Assembly: GCA_949298955.1 (NCBI GenBank)
Contig: CASFYQ010000006.1
Location: 1 to 64,000, forward strand
Direction of reading: 5' to 3'
Source: an uncultured Bacteroidales bacterium
Lineage (GTDB): Bacteria > Bacteroidota > Bacteroidia > Bacteroidales > Barnesiellaceae
DNA: 64,000 nt
Shown piece after piece: positions 54,801 through 63,360 of this stretch. Below the pieces are notes generated by a model, which saw only the letters and a program-made list of their open reading frames with translations, made no database searches and had not been told where the DNA came from. Within the stretch, counting starts at the first letter, position 1; the number at the start of each line of letters is the position of its first letter. The translations under genes and the position numbers were made by a program.

Positions 54801-55469
54801 GGTCGAGTAGGAAAGGGTCTCTTCCTTACGGGCAATACCCATGGCGGTAACGACAACCTCGTCGAGCAGCTTGGTGTTGTCTTGCATCACGACATTGATT
54901 TTGTCTTTGCCGTTGATGGATTGTTTCATTGTTTGATAGCCGATGTAGGAAAATTCCAGCTCGTTGCTTCCGGCCGGAACCTTAATCGAGTAGTTACCGT
55001 CGATATCGGTGGCGGTGGCTACGTTTGTGCCGGTTACCTTTACCGTCAAGCCGATGAGGCTTTCGCCCGAGGCGTCGGTCACGTTACCGGTTACGATTCG
55101 CGTGTCGCCGGTACTTTGAGCGGCAGCTGTTCCTTTGGCGGCTTTGGGTTGCTCTTGGGCAGCGCTTCTTTTCGACAGCATGATGTTGGGATTCTGTATC
55201 GAATAGGATACATCGGTTCCCTTGAACATGATGTCGAGAATCTCGCCGACGGTTTTGTCTTTAACGTTAAGATTTACTTTCCGCTGAGTGTCTACTTGTG
55301 TGTTGATGACAAAGAGACATTTCGCTTCTTTCTCAATTTTTTTGAGAACCTCTTCTACCGGAGTATTCACTTCGGTTAGAGAAATGCGTGAATACGCATC
55401 GGCACTGGCTTCGAATGCGCAAGTCAGTGCAAAAGCCATAATAAGAGCTTTTAAACTTTTTCTGTACAT
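51885..55469 (-). CDS. SusC-family TonB-dependent glycan importer with N-terminal STN domain
   Basis: The 1194-residue protein has a signal peptide (ALTCAFEASADA), then an STN (secretin/TonB short N-terminal) domain at about residues 30-105. A CarboxypepD_reg-like domain follows at about 128-210 (VTGNVTDASGESLIGLTVKV). The plug has ILLRGNASMLGNNSPLIVIDGVPM and SITVLKGANSAALYGSAASNGVLMITTKKG, and a barrel ends SFGISLKASF. The STN domain is the part that contacts a FecR anti-sigma factor, so binding of the glycan can signal to the nucleus of the locus, FecR and sigma, encoded directly upstream. Substrate is inferred from the enzymes: N-glycan fragments. Confidence 0.95.
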   Translation of the reverse strand: MYRKSLKALIMAFALTCAFEASADAYSRISLTEVNTPVEEVLKKIEKEAKCLFVINTQVDTQRKVNLNVKDKTVGEILDIMFKGTDVSYSIQNPNIMLSKRSAAQEQPKAAKGTAAAQSTGDTRIVTGNVTDASGESLIGLTVKVTGTNVATATDIDGNYSIKVPAGSNELEFSYIGYQTMKQSINGKDKINVVMQDNTKLLDEVVVTAMGIARKEETLSYSTQTVGGDELTRAKEANLINSLQGKSAGLVITPNSGGAGGASKILLRGNASMLGNNSPLIVIDGVPMQNNVAGQMDMDGGGATMMVDGSKEGSDALSQLNPDDIESITVLKGANSAALYGSAASNGVLMITTKKGKEGQIRIDVSSSTTFETPLKLPKIQSVYGAQMSGSAENGFSMNSNSWGQRMNTLGNEYYDTAYSPYHLTRNAYNISDFYQLGTNFNNSISLSGGTKVAQTYFSYGNTTANGIVETNKFERHNVSLRQSFSFFKDKLKIDISANYINQKTKNRPSGGTFFNPIYQLYTSPRNLDMNWYRKNYYDPSATWQSNAYSYIVSQTGSDGLPISVIQSGKTSTLSDATYGKQVWYSDAINLNNPWWLINRMTSEEVINRTFGSITANWQIIPDLNLQARIKYDYNERNDENRQYATTWGNAEMIDRGRLILDHTKSSDFYGDFMLSYNKQIQDFTIGVNAGGSMMNSSYDQWMITPIAKSGAPYTEDLSCNQFVLSDIYLNSSENYGGLTTKNWERAIFATAQVTWQDKVTIEGSYRDDWYRAFTQFRDMDPHFAYYSAGASAQMNKLLTLPEQINELKLRASYSEVGNSIPNNLFLASASRNPATGAYISSAIINFKDPKPETTQSFEAGFDISLLDRSISLQATYYNAIMKNQFMKYEGAAGKEIYINGGKVRNQGIELTASYIFAPNNDFSWITNFNYAYNDNKILTVARKQNGQKYIHEIDMGNLSGLKIKFEEGGSYGDLYAVDFMRDDITGEIVIDPNTGAPFKLNGQATEYLGNMNAKHTLGWANTFNYKDFSFYFLIDGKVGGKVISFTEAYLDYFGTSQRTADARDYAVANNLYWTSADGAVTKPAMYIPGTDQLVPVDQYYQTIGGGSPVGRNYVYDATNFRLREISLAYTFRNLFGPSKNLTVSANARNLFFLYLDAPIDPDTSLSTQNALGNVDIFSMPTTRSFGISLKASF

Positions 55470-55570
55470 ACGTGTGTTTATGGGTATTCAACAGGTTTGA
55501 ATAAAAAAATACTTTGTTTTAGCGTGTTGGTATTAAAATAATGGTTCTACTTTGTCATAGGCATGAAAGG

Positions 55571-56503
55571 TTATTTATGTTTTGCTGTTATTAAAATGGT
55601 ATTGAACTCTTTGTTCCACTTGAAATCGAAATCAAAGTCGTGTTGCAGGGCTTGCAATGCGTGTTGCACACCGTTGTAGCGATAGAATTTGCCGGTGTAG
55701 CGCTCGGTGCTTTTGATTTCTTGGTCGATACTTATTTTTACGCCGAAGCATTTTTCAAAGCCTTCCATCAGCTCGTCGAATGGCTTGTCTTTGAAATAGT
55801 AGATGCCGTTTTTCCACAATTCGGTTTCGAGCGAGCGGATAACCGATTGCTTAAATTCCCCGTCTTTGAACTGGGCCCGATATCCTGGTTTGAGTGTGGC
55901 GCTTTTGTCGCCCGACGATATTTTTACCGACCCTTCGATAAGGGAAACCATAAAGTCTTTCTCTTCGCTGTTCGACGACAGGTAGAACTTGGTTCCCAAC
56001 ACTTTTACCTGCCCGTTGGGGGTGTTGATGATAAAGGGGCGCCAGCGGTTGTGCGCTACTTCGAGATAGGCTTCGCCTTCGATTTCGATACTGCGTTGCA
56101 GCCCCAGGAACGACGACGGATATTTGATGGTCGACTCGGCGTTGAGCCATACTTTGGTGCCGTCGGGCAGGAGCAGGGTGTTGCTGTTGCCGGCGGGCAC
56201 GGACAGCGAGTAGATGGGGACGATGCGGTCGCCCATCGTGAAGCAGAAAGAGCCGAAGGCCACGGCCAGCAGCAAAATGACTACCGAGGCAATGCGCAGC
56301 AGTTGTATGCGGTAGTGGCGGCGAAAATCGTATTGGGTGTGCCGGATAGAGTCGGTCGACAATAAAAGAGCATTATATATGTTGCGTTCCCGACAAAATT
56401 CTTTCAGGTTCTCGGGCGAAGCCTGAACCCAGGCCACAACCTCCTTGCGTTCCTCTTCGGTGGCACAGTTATTGAAATATTTATATAATGTCTCTATTTT
56501 CAT
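55571..56503 (-). CDS. FecR-family anti-sigma factor
   Basis: The 310-residue protein has a cytoplasmic sigma-binding region (residues 1-65, LYKYFNNCATEEERKEVVAWV) and one membrane helix (about 70-92). The periplasmic FecR domain has LSVPAGNSNTLLLPDGTKVWLNAEST near residue 100-125. A DUF4974 C-terminal domain follows (about 235-305, FKDKPFDELMEGFEKCFGV). It should hold the sigma factor until the STN domain of the SusC protein signals substrate. Gene order is sigma, FecR, SusC, all minus strand. Confidence 0.93.
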   Translation of the reverse strand: MKIETLYKYFNNCATEEERKEVVAWVQASPENLKEFCRERNIYNALLLSTDSIRHTQYDFRRHYRIQLLRIASVVILLLAVAFGSFCFTMGDRIVPIYSLSVPAGNSNTLLLPDGTKVWLNAESTIKYPSSFLGLQRSIEIEGEAYLEVAHNRWRPFIINTPNGQVKVLGTKFYLSSNSEEKDFMVSLIEGSVKISSGDKSATLKPGYRAQFKDGEFKQSVIRSLETELWKNGIYYFKDKPFDELMEGFEKCFGVKISIDQEIKSTERYTGKFYRYNGVQHALQALQHDFDFDFKWNKEFNTILITAKHK

Positions 56504-56652
56504 ACATTATATAAACCTGATAGATGTTGGAATCCCTAGTGATAAAATAAAGTTTTTTGATAAAAAGTATTTTAGACAGGTTTAAACAGGGTTAAATATG
56601 AGGCTCCTTTGCGATGGACACGAGTTGTTTTTTGTGTTTTCGTTTTTGGCTC

Positions 56653-57195
56653 TTAGAGGTAGTCTTTCAGATTTTTGCGCAGCATGTTCAGACTTTTTGA
56701 AATGTGAAACTCCACGCCTTTCACCGATATGCCGAAATTCTCGGCGATGGCCTTGTAGCTTTTTTGTTCGATATATCTTTCGTAGAAAATTTCACGGGTG
56801 CGGTTGGGCAGGGCTTCGATGGTTTCGTTTACGATGGTTTCGATTTCGTTGGTGAAGAGGGCCGAGGGGTCGCAATCTTTTAGTGAAGATATGTTGAGTT
56901 CGATTTCGCCGATGAGGTGCTGGTACAGCTCGTCGTTTTTTTTCAGGAGATTTTTGCGCTCTTCGAGCATATCGATGCATCGGTTGCGGATAATGGTGAA
57001 GATGTATCCCTTTATGTTGGTGGCCCGGAAGGTTTCCTTGTCTTTGTTCTCCCAATATTGGATATAAGCTTCCATGACTACGTCTTCGGCGTCTTGCATA
57101 TTGCCCAGATAGGAGTATGCAAATTGGATAAATCCATTTTTAGAGCTCCTAAAAATGGTGGTAAAATCGTTGTTGTCGTGCGTAATCGGTGCCAT
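56653..57195 (-). CDS. ECF sigma-70 factor of the N-glycan locus
   Basis: The 180-residue protein has region 2 at about residues 15-85 (FIQFAYSYLGNMQDAEDVVMEAYIQYW). Region 4 lies at about 120-175 (LPNRTREIFYERYIEQKSYKAIAENFGISVKGVEFHISKSL). It is a Bacteroidales ECF factor of the kind paired with FecR/SusC to control host-glycan loci. It is the first gene of the minus-strand locus. A 149-base gap separates it from fecR. Confidence 0.93.
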   Translation of the reverse strand: MAPITHDNNDFTTIFRSSKNGFIQFAYSYLGNMQDAEDVVMEAYIQYWENKDKETFRATNIKGYIFTIIRNRCIDMLEERKNLLKKNDELYQHLIGEIELNISSLKDCDPSALFTNEIETIVNETIEALPNRTREIFYERYIEQKSYKAIAENFGISVKGVEFHISKSLNMLRKNLKDYL

Positions 57196-57595
57196 TCAAC
57201 ATTGAAATAATCAAAATCAATACACCTCTTGAAAGGGTATTAAGTATCGACTTGTGCTTTTCGTGTTTTCTTTCGCAATGATATTTAGATTGTTAAACGT
57301 GCCTCTCTGAAAGAAAATACGGTGCTAATATAATAATATTATAAGATAAAAAAGAAAAGCGTGTGAAAAAAATTTTTTTTTCAAAAAAGTTCAATAAATC
57401 GGCTGTCGGTGGGGAGTTGAGGCGTAACAAAGACAAACACGGCCATTATTGGGCATTGACCACGAAGGGTAGAGAAACGGGGTAGAGTGATTCGGGTGTC
57501 GGCCGAAGGTTTGTCCGAGAAACCGCGTCGTCGGAGGGAAAAGAGTTGTGCGATTCTCTAAAAAGAAATTTCAAGTACATTCTGTTATAATCGCA

Positions 57596-57611
57596 CAAAT
57601 TATATAATTTG
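57596..57611. repeat. Perfect 16-base AT-rich palindrome
   Basis: CAAATTATATAATTTG reads the same on both strands and lies about 400 bases upstream of the sigma gene. Its half-sites resemble a -7 box with one extra base. It may be a regulator site or chance in AT-rich DNA. Confidence 0.4.
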
Positions 57612-57652
57612 TTGAGGCGAAAATATGAGAGGGAAGAGACTCCCAATAAAAA

Positions 57653-57695
57653 AAGGAGAAAGAGTGAAACTCAAACAGTTCCACTCCTTCTCCTT
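57653..57695 (-). terminator. Intrinsic terminator of dnaK
   Basis: AAGGAGAAAGAGTG pairs with CACTCCTTCTCCTT with one mismatch around a 15-base loop. TTTTTATT follows on the minus strand. Confidence 0.85.
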
Positions 57696-57725
57696 ATGGA
57701 TTGTTTATCGGTTGTTTGCCGATAC

Positions 57726-59633
57726 TTATTTCACTTCTTCGAAATCTACGTCGGTCACGTCTTTGCCGTTGTTTCCGCCTTGTTGTGCATCGGCTCCCGG
57801 TTGGGCCTGTTGAGCACCGGCCTGTTGTTGAGCCTGAGCGTTGTACAAGTCTTGGGCAGCGGCTTGCAGCACGTTGTTCAACTCGGTCGAAGCAGCATCG
57901 ATACCGGCGATATCCTGAGCCTTGTGAGCCTCTTTCAGTTTGCCCAAAGCCGATTCGATAGCACTCTTCTTGTCAGCCGGGAGCTTGTCGCCCATCTCTT
58001 TGAGCTGCTTTTCGGTTTGGAAGATGAGGGCATCGGCGTGGTTCAGTTTGTCGATACGCTCTTTCTCTTTGGCATCGTTTTCGGCGTTGGCGGCAGCCTC
58101 GTCTTTCATACGTTTGATTTCGGCGTCGGTCAAGCCGCTCGAAGCCTCGATACGGATACTCTGCTCTTTGCCGGTACCTTTATCTTTGGCCGATACGTTG
58201 AGGATACCGTTGGCATCGATATCGAATGTAACCTCGATTTGAGGTACGCCACGCATGGCAGCGGGGATTCCGTCGAGGTGGAATTTGCCGATGGTCTTGT
58301 TGTCCTTGGCCATGGGGCGCTCGCCTTGCAGCACGTGGATTTCGACCGAAGGCTGGTTGTCGACAGCCGTCGAGAAGATTTCCGATTTGCGGGTAGGAAT
58401 GGTGGTGTTGGCCTCAATCAGTTTGGTCATCACGCCACCCAGCGTTTCGATACCCAGCGACAGCGGAGTCACGTCGAGCAGCAGCACGTCTTTTACATCG
58501 CCCGTCAATACGGCACCTTGTATGGCAGCACCCACGGCAACTACCTCGTCGGGGTTCACTCCCTTCGAAGGGGTCTTGCCGAAGAATTTTTCAACGATAG
58601 CCTGTATGGCGGGGATACGTGTCGAACCACCCACGAGGATTACCTCGTCGATATCCGATGCACTCAGGCCGGCGTCTTGCAAAGCCTTGCGGCAAGGCTC
58701 GATGGTAGCTTGGATAAGGCTGTCGCTCAGTTGCTCGAATTTAGCACGGGTCAGCGTCTTAACCAAGTGTTTGGGCACACCGTTTACCGGCATGATATAC
58801 GGCAGGTTGATTTCGGTCGAGGTCGAGCTTGAAAGTTCGATTTTGGCCTTTTCGGCAGCCTCTTTCAACCGTTGCAGAGCCATCGGGTCTTCGCGCAGGT
58901 CTACACCCTCGTCGTTTTTGAACTCGTTGGCCAGCCAGTCGATAATCACGTGGTCGAAATCATCGCCACCCAGGTGGGTATCACCATTGGTCGATTTTAC
59001 TTCAAACACGCCGTCGCCCAATTCCAGGATAGAGATATCGAACGTACCGCCACCCAGGTCGAATACGGCGATTTTCATATCTTTGTTGGCCTTGTCCAGA
59101 CCGTAGGCCAAAGCGGCAGCCGTAGGTTCGTTGACGATACGGCGCACATTCAGTCCGGCAATTTCGCCGGCCTCTTTCGTTGCCTGACGTTGCGAGTCGT
59201 TAAAGTAGGCAGGAACCGTGATGACGGCATCGGTTACTTCCTGACCCAGATAGTCTTCGGCTGTTTTTTTCATCTTTTGCAGAATCATGGCCGAGATTTC
59301 TTGCGGCGAGTAGAGACGACCGTCGATGTCGACACGGGGCGTGTTGTTGTCGCTGCGCACCACTTTATAAGGCACGCGGGCAATTTCGTTGCCCACTTGG
59401 TCGAACGTTTCGCCCATGAAACGCTTGATTGAGAAAATCGTTCTCGTCGGGTTGGTGATGGCCTGACGTTTGGCGGGTTCGCCCACTTTACGTTCGCCAC
59501 CATCTACGAATGCCACAATCGAAGGGGTCGTGCGACGGCCCTCGCTGTTGGCGATTACTACCGGCTCGGCGCCTTCCATTACGGCGACACACGAGTTGGT
59601 TGTTCCTAAGTCAATACCAATAATCTTTCCCAT
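57726..59633 (-). CDS. dnaK: Chaperone DnaK (Hsp70)
   Basis: The 635-residue protein begins [21 protein letters not shown] and has the Hsp70 ATPase signatures [15 protein letters not shown] (about 190-204) and [14 protein letters not shown] (about 333-346). The substrate-binding domain has [17 protein letters not shown]. The C-terminal tail, rich in Gln, Ala and Gly, ends [11 protein letters not shown]. Length is standard. It stands alone, without dnaJ or grpE beside it. I found no CIRCE element or clear heat-shock promoter upstream. Confidence 0.98.
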   Translation of the reverse strand: MGKIIGIDLGTTNSCVAVMEGAEPVVIANSEGRRTTPSIVAFVDGGERKVGEPAKRQAITNPTRTIFSIKRFMGETFDQVGNEIARVPYKVVRSDNNTPRVDIDGRLYSPQEISAMILQKMKKTAEDYLGQEVTDAVITVPAYFNDSQRQATKEAGEIAGLNVRRIVNEPTAAALAYGLDKANKDMKIAVFDLGGGTFDISILELGDGVFEVKSTNGDTHLGGDDFDHVIIDWLANEFKNDEGVDLREDPMALQRLKEAAEKAKIELSSSTSTEINLPYIMPVNGVPKHLVKTLTRAKFEQLSDSLIQATIEPCRKALQDAGLSASDIDEVILVGGSTRIPAIQAIVEKFFGKTPSKGVNPDEVVAVGAAIQGAVLTGDVKDVLLLDVTPLSLGIETLGGVMTKLIEANTTIPTRKSEIFSTAVDNQPSVEIHVLQGERPMAKDNKTIGKFHLDGIPAAMRGVPQIEVTFDIDANGILNVSAKDKGTGKEQSIRIEASSGLTDAEIKRMKDEAAANAENDAKEKERIDKLNHADALIFQTEKQLKEMGDKLPADKKSAIESALGKLKEAHKAQDIAGIDAASTELNNVLQAAAQDLYNAQAQQQAGAQQAQPGADAQQGGNNGKDVTDVDFEEVK

Positions 59634-59990
59634 AGTTATATTCTTTTTTATTTGTTATTCGATAGAGTTAATTGTCTGCCGCCCTTTCGAGCGACACCCA
59701 TGTTATTCAAATGCCATGCCAAAAAACGAGCTTTGCAAAAATGTTTTTTTTGTCAGTCTTTTCTTGTGCCCGTCGGATATTCGTGTCAGTAATGCTGTCG
59801 ATTTGTCATATCGGCGTGGCGCTTGTTCGGCCTCTAAGGAAAACAACGGCAAAAGCCAAAAGGTTGGTCGTGCCGTGCTTATTTTCGCCGATTTATTTCG
59901 TTATTAAACCGAAATAACGTAAATTTGCCCGTCTTATAACAGGTAAGAATCAGATGTCTAAAAGTATAAGTTAACTAAATACTAATTATT
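59634..59990. other. Divergent region between dnaK and the methylmalonyl-CoA operon
   Basis: This 357-base region contains the + strand promoter at 59896-59927. A minus-strand dnaK promoter must be here, but no perfect TAnnTTTG is seen for it. No gene is evident. Confidence 0.5.
59896..59927 (+). promoter_or_regulatory. Promoter of the methylmalonyl-CoA decarboxylase operon
   Basis: TAAATTTG at 59920-59927 is a perfect -7 box. TTTC at 59896-59899 is a near -33 box with a 20-base spacer. The first start codon is 63 bases downstream. Confidence 0.65.
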
Positions 59991-60404
59991 ATGAACATTT
60001 CTCACATTGAACATTTAGGAATTGCTGTGAAGAGTCTCGAAGAAGCTATTCCTTATTATGAAAACATTTTAGGTCTTAAATGTTATTCTATCGAAGAGGT
60101 GGCCGACCAAAAGGTGAAAACCGCTTTCTTCAAAGTAGGGCAGACCAAAATCGAGCTGTTGGAGCCGACAAGCGAAGACAGCACTATTGCCAAGTTCATA
60201 GAGAAACGCGGCGAGGGTATCCATCACATGGCATTCGCCATCGCAGACGGTGTAGCCAATGCATTGGCCGAGGTCGAAGCTAAGGGTGTGCGCCTCATCG
60301 ATAAAGCCCCCCGCAAAGGTGCCGAAGGTCTCAATATCGCTTTCCTTCACCCCAAATCGACTTGTAGCGTGTTAACCGAACTTTGTGAAGATCCTAATAA
60401 ATAA
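59991..60404 (+). CDS. mce: Methylmalonyl-CoA epimerase
   Basis: The 137-residue protein is of the glyoxalase/VOC fold. [21 protein letters not shown] carries the first metal His. [28 protein letters not shown] and a C-terminal Glu-containing strand give the other metal ligands. It interconverts the methylmalonyl-CoA epimers so that the decarboxylase can use the product of the mutase. It is the first gene of a five-gene operon; mmdA starts 6 bases later. Confidence 0.96.
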   Translation: MNISHIEHLGIAVKSLEEAIPYYENILGLKCYSIEEVADQKVKTAFFKVGQTKIELLEPTSEDSTIAKFIEKRGEGIHHMAFAIADGVANALAEVEAKGVRLIDKAPRKGAEGLNIAFLHPKSTCSVLTELCEDPNK

Positions 60405-60410
60405 AAAAAT

Positions 60411-61964
60411 ATGAGCAATCAACTTGTAAAAGTACAGGAGCTGATCGAGCTGCGCGCTCAGGCTCGCTTGGGTGGTGGACAGAAAGCCATCGATAAACAA
60501 CACGAGAAAGGCAAATACACAGCCCGTGAGCGCATCGCGCAACTCCTCGACGAAGGTAGTTTCGAAGAGTTGGATATGTTTGTTCGACACAGATGTACCA
60601 ATTTCGGGCAAGAGAAGAAATCGTTTTTGGGCGACGGCGTCGTAACCGGTTACGGTACAATCGAAGGCCGTCTCGTTTATGTATTTGCCCAGGATTTCAC
60701 CGTATTTGGCGGTTCTCTGTCCGAGACGATGGCCTTGAAAATCTGCAAGGTCATGGATATGGCCATGAAGATGGGTGCTCCCTGCATCGGCTTGAACGAC
60801 TCGGGAGGTGCTCGCATTCAGGAGGGTATCAACGCGTTGGCCGGTTATGCCGAGATTTTCCAGCGTAACATCATGGCATCGGGTGTGATTCCCCAAATTT
60901 CGGCTATTCTCGGGCCTTGCGCCGGTGGTGCCGTATATTCGCCTGCTTTGACCGATTTCACGATTATGGCCAAAGGTATCTCCTACATGTTCCTTACCGG
61001 CCCGAAAGTGGTAAAGACCGTAACTGGCGAAGACGTTACCCAGGAGGCCCTCGGCGGTGCCGAAGTTCACTCGGTTAAATCGGGTGTAGCTCACTTTGCT
61101 GCCGAAAACGGCGAAGAGGCACTGGCTATTATTCGCAAGCTCATCAGCTATATCCCTCAAAACAACCTCGAAGAGGCTCCCCTCGTTCCCTGCAACGACC
61201 CCATCGACCGTCTCGAAGACTCGCTCAACGAGATTATCCCCGATAGCCCCAACCGTCCTTATGACATGTATGAGGTAATTGGTGCCATCATCGACAACGG
61301 CGAGTTCCTCGAAATCCAACGCGATTACGCCAAGAACATCATCATCGGTTTCGCCCGCTTCAACGGACAGTCGGTAGGTATCGTAGCCAACCAGCCCAAA
61401 TACCTGGCCGGTGTGCTCGACAGCAACGCTTCGCGCAAGGCCGCCCGTTTCGTTCGCTTCTGCGACGCCTTCAACATTCCTATCGTCAGCCTCGTCGACG
61501 TGCCGGGATTCTTGCCGGGTACGGGACAAGAATACAACGGTGTGATTCTGCACGGTGCCAAACTGCTTTACGCCTACGGCGAAGCTACGGTGCCCAAAGT
61601 CACCATCACACTGCGCAAGTCCTATGGCGGTTCGCACATCGTGATGAGCTGTAAACAACTGCGTGGCGACATGAACTACGCTTGGCCTACTGCCGAAATC
61701 GCCGTAATGGGTGGTGCCGGTGCCGTAGAGGTGCTCTATGCCAAAGAAGCCAAAGAGGCCGAAGACCCCGCCAAGTTCATGGCCGAGAAAGAAGCCGAGT
61801 ATACCAAACTGTTTGCCAATCCTTACAATGCAGCCAAGTATGGTTATATCGACGACGTAATCGAACCTCGCAACACGCGTTTCCGCATCATTCGTGCCTT
61901 GCAACAGTTGCAGACTAAGAAATTAACCAATCCGGCTAAAAAGCACGGTAATATTCCTTTGTAA
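60411..61964 (+). CDS. mmdA: Methylmalonyl-CoA decarboxylase alpha subunit (carboxyltransferase)
   Basis: The 517-residue protein is of the acyl-CoA carboxylase beta-chain family. It has two crotonase-like halves: [18 protein letters not shown] and [16 protein letters not shown] in the first, [17 protein letters not shown] and [10 protein letters not shown] in the second. It transfers the carboxyl group of methylmalonyl-CoA to the biotin carrier. Propionyl-CoA carboxylase has the same fold, but no biotin carboxylase gene is near, and the membrane OadB/OadG-type subunits follow. The decarboxylase direction, yielding propionyl-CoA and sodium export, is therefore favoured. Confidence 0.93.
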   Translation: MSNQLVKVQELIELRAQARLGGGQKAIDKQHEKGKYTARERIAQLLDEGSFEELDMFVRHRCTNFGQEKKSFLGDGVVTGYGTIEGRLVYVFAQDFTVFGGSLSETMALKICKVMDMAMKMGAPCIGLNDSGGARIQEGINALAGYAEIFQRNIMASGVIPQISAILGPCAGGAVYSPALTDFTIMAKGISYMFLTGPKVVKTVTGEDVTQEALGGAEVHSVKSGVAHFAAENGEEALAIIRKLISYIPQNNLEEAPLVPCNDPIDRLEDSLNEIIPDSPNRPYDMYEVIGAIIDNGEFLEIQRDYAKNIIIGFARFNGQSVGIVANQPKYLAGVLDSNASRKAARFVRFCDAFNIPIVSLVDVPGFLPGTGQEYNGVILHGAKLLYAYGEATVPKVTITLRKSYGGSHIVMSCKQLRGDMNYAWPTAEIAVMGGAGAVEVLYAKEAKEAEDPAKFMAEKEAEYTKLFANPYNAAKYGYIDDVIEPRNTRFRIIRALQQLQTKKLTNPAKKHGNIPL

Positions 61965-61984
61965 TACATTTAAAGTATAAAACG

Positions 61985-62899
61985 ATGAATAAAAAAATTT
62001 TAGGGATATTCCTGTTCGCTGCCTTCATGGTATCGTCGGTATGGGCACAGGGAAGGAAAGGCTTGCGTATCAACGAGGTGCTGGTGACCAACGAAAACAA
62101 CTATCAGGACGACTACGGCTGTCAGTCGGCCTGGATAGAGATTTTCAATACCACCTTTGGTACCGTCGATGTGCGCAGTTGCTACTTGACCAACGACAAG
62201 AACAATCCCAAGAAATATCCTATTCCCAAGGGCGATGTTCTCACCGAGATGCCGCCTCGGCAACATGTGCTTTTCTGGGCCGACGGCAAGCCTAACAGGG
62301 GAACATTCCACGTGAATTTTACGCTCGACCCCGACAAAGACAACTGGATTGGTCTCTACGATTCCAACGGCCGTGACCTCATCGACTCGGTGACGGTTCC
62401 GGCAGGGATTCCCACCGACCACTCCTATGCCCGCTACGAAGACGGTGTGGGCCATTGGGTAATCAAGGGCGGAAACGAGCAGTCGGGCTATGTAACGCCG
62501 AGTACCAACAACATTACGCTCGACAAGAATGTGAAAATCGATATGTTTACCGAGCACGATCCCTTCGGGGTGGGTATGGCAATCATGGCCATGGCTATCG
62601 TATTTGCCGGTTTGTTGCTGCTCTACCTGTTGTTCCGTCTTATCGGGCAAATCTCGGTTCTCATCAAGAAGCGCAATGCTATGCGAGTACATGGTATTTC
62701 CGATAAAGAAGAGGCCAAGGAGAAAGGCTTCGGCCGCGAGGCGGGCGAGGTATATGCCGCTATCGCCATGGCTCTGTACCAGCATCTCGAAGCCCACGAC
62801 GTAGAAGACACAATCCTCACCATCAACAAGGTGAAGAAAGCCTACTCGCCTTGGAACTCCAAGATTTATTCGCTGCGTGAAATTCCCTCTAAAAAGTAA
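61985..62899 (+). CDS. Lamin-tail domain fused to OadG-type sodium-pump subunit
   Basis: The 304-residue protein has a signal peptide (MNKKILGIFLFAAFMVSSVWAQ). A lamin-tail-like beta domain covers about residues 27-160 (LRINEVLVTNENNYQDDYG, SAWIEIFNT, YLTNDKNNP). One membrane helix lies at about 195-220 (AIMAMAIVFAGLLLLYLLF), as in OadG/MmdD gamma/delta subunits. The cytoplasmic tail (GREAGEVYAAIAMALYQHLE) is the part typical of that family. The helix position and operon place identify it as the small pump subunit. The exported lamin-tail part is an addition of unknown use. Confidence 0.85.
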   Translation: MNKKILGIFLFAAFMVSSVWAQGRKGLRINEVLVTNENNYQDDYGCQSAWIEIFNTTFGTVDVRSCYLTNDKNNPKKYPIPKGDVLTEMPPRQHVLFWADGKPNRGTFHVNFTLDPDKDNWIGLYDSNGRDLIDSVTVPAGIPTDHSYARYEDGVGHWVIKGGNEQSGYVTPSTNNITLDKNVKIDMFTEHDPFGVGMAIMAMAIVFAGLLLLYLLFRLIGQISVLIKKRNAMRVHGISDKEEAKEKGFGREAGEVYAAIAMALYQHLEAHDVEDTILTINKVKKAYSPWNSKIYSLREIPSKK

Positions 62900-62926
62900 T
62901 CCCCCAAAAAACGATTAAACAAACTT

Positions 62927-63355
62927 ATGAAAGAGTATAAGTATAAAATCAACGGTAACCTCTATAAGGTTTCTGTTGGCGAAATTGAGAAAAACATTGC
63001 CCATGTCGAGGTGAACGGTACTACTTACAAAGTACAGATGGAAGAGGCTGCTCCTGTAAAGGTTTCTACGCCCAAGCCCTCGTCGGCTCCGCGTACTGCT
63101 ACGGGTGAGCCCGTTATAGCCAAACCCACTGTCAACTCGGGTGCCGACGCCGTGAAATCGCCGTTGCCCGGTGTTGTAAACGATATCTTGGTGAAAGTTG
63201 GCGATACGGTGAGCGCAGGCCAGGCCGTGCTTATCCTGGAAGCCATGAAGATGGAAAACAACATCAACGCCATCAAGAGCGGTAAAGTGACGGCCATCAA
63301 AGTAAATAAAGGTGATTCGGTACTCGAAGGAACCGAACTTATCATAATTGAGTAA
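62927..63355 (+). CDS. mmdC: Biotin carboxyl carrier subunit of methylmalonyl-CoA decarboxylase
   Basis: The 142-residue protein has an N-terminal small beta domain, a Pro/Ala-rich linker (about residues 45-72) and a C-terminal biotinyl domain. The biotin site is EAMKMENNINA near residue 106, with Lys as acceptor. It carries CO2 from the alpha subunit to the membrane beta subunit. It lies between the OadG-type gene and the beta-subunit gene, 5 bases before the latter. Confidence 0.94.
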   Translation: MKEYKYKINGNLYKVSVGEIEKNIAHVEVNGTTYKVQMEEAAPVKVSTPKPSSAPRTATGEPVIAKPTVNSGADAVKSPLPGVVNDILVKVGDTVSAGQAVLILEAMKMENNINAIKSGKVTAIKVNKGDSVLEGTELIIIE

Positions 63356-63360
63356 GACTA

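Larger units (their letters stand above)
57196..57725. other. 530-base region between dnaK and the sigma gene
   Basis: It contains the dnaK terminator (57653-57695), a 16-base perfect palindrome (57596-57611), a run of A and T tracts (about 57365-57385) and AT-rich sequence before the sigma gene. No perfect -7 box for the sigma gene is seen. A 66-codon reading frame on the minus strand at 57446-57646 has no signs of being a gene. Confidence 0.5.

Noticed and set aside
51963-55379. Long open frame opposite the SusC gene
   Set aside because: It is antisense to an unmistakable TonB receptor. Its length reflects few stop codons in the complement of this codon usage.
57446-57646. 66-codon frame between dnaK and the sigma gene
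   Set aside because: There is no ribosome site, it overlaps the palindrome region, and it has no family resemblance.
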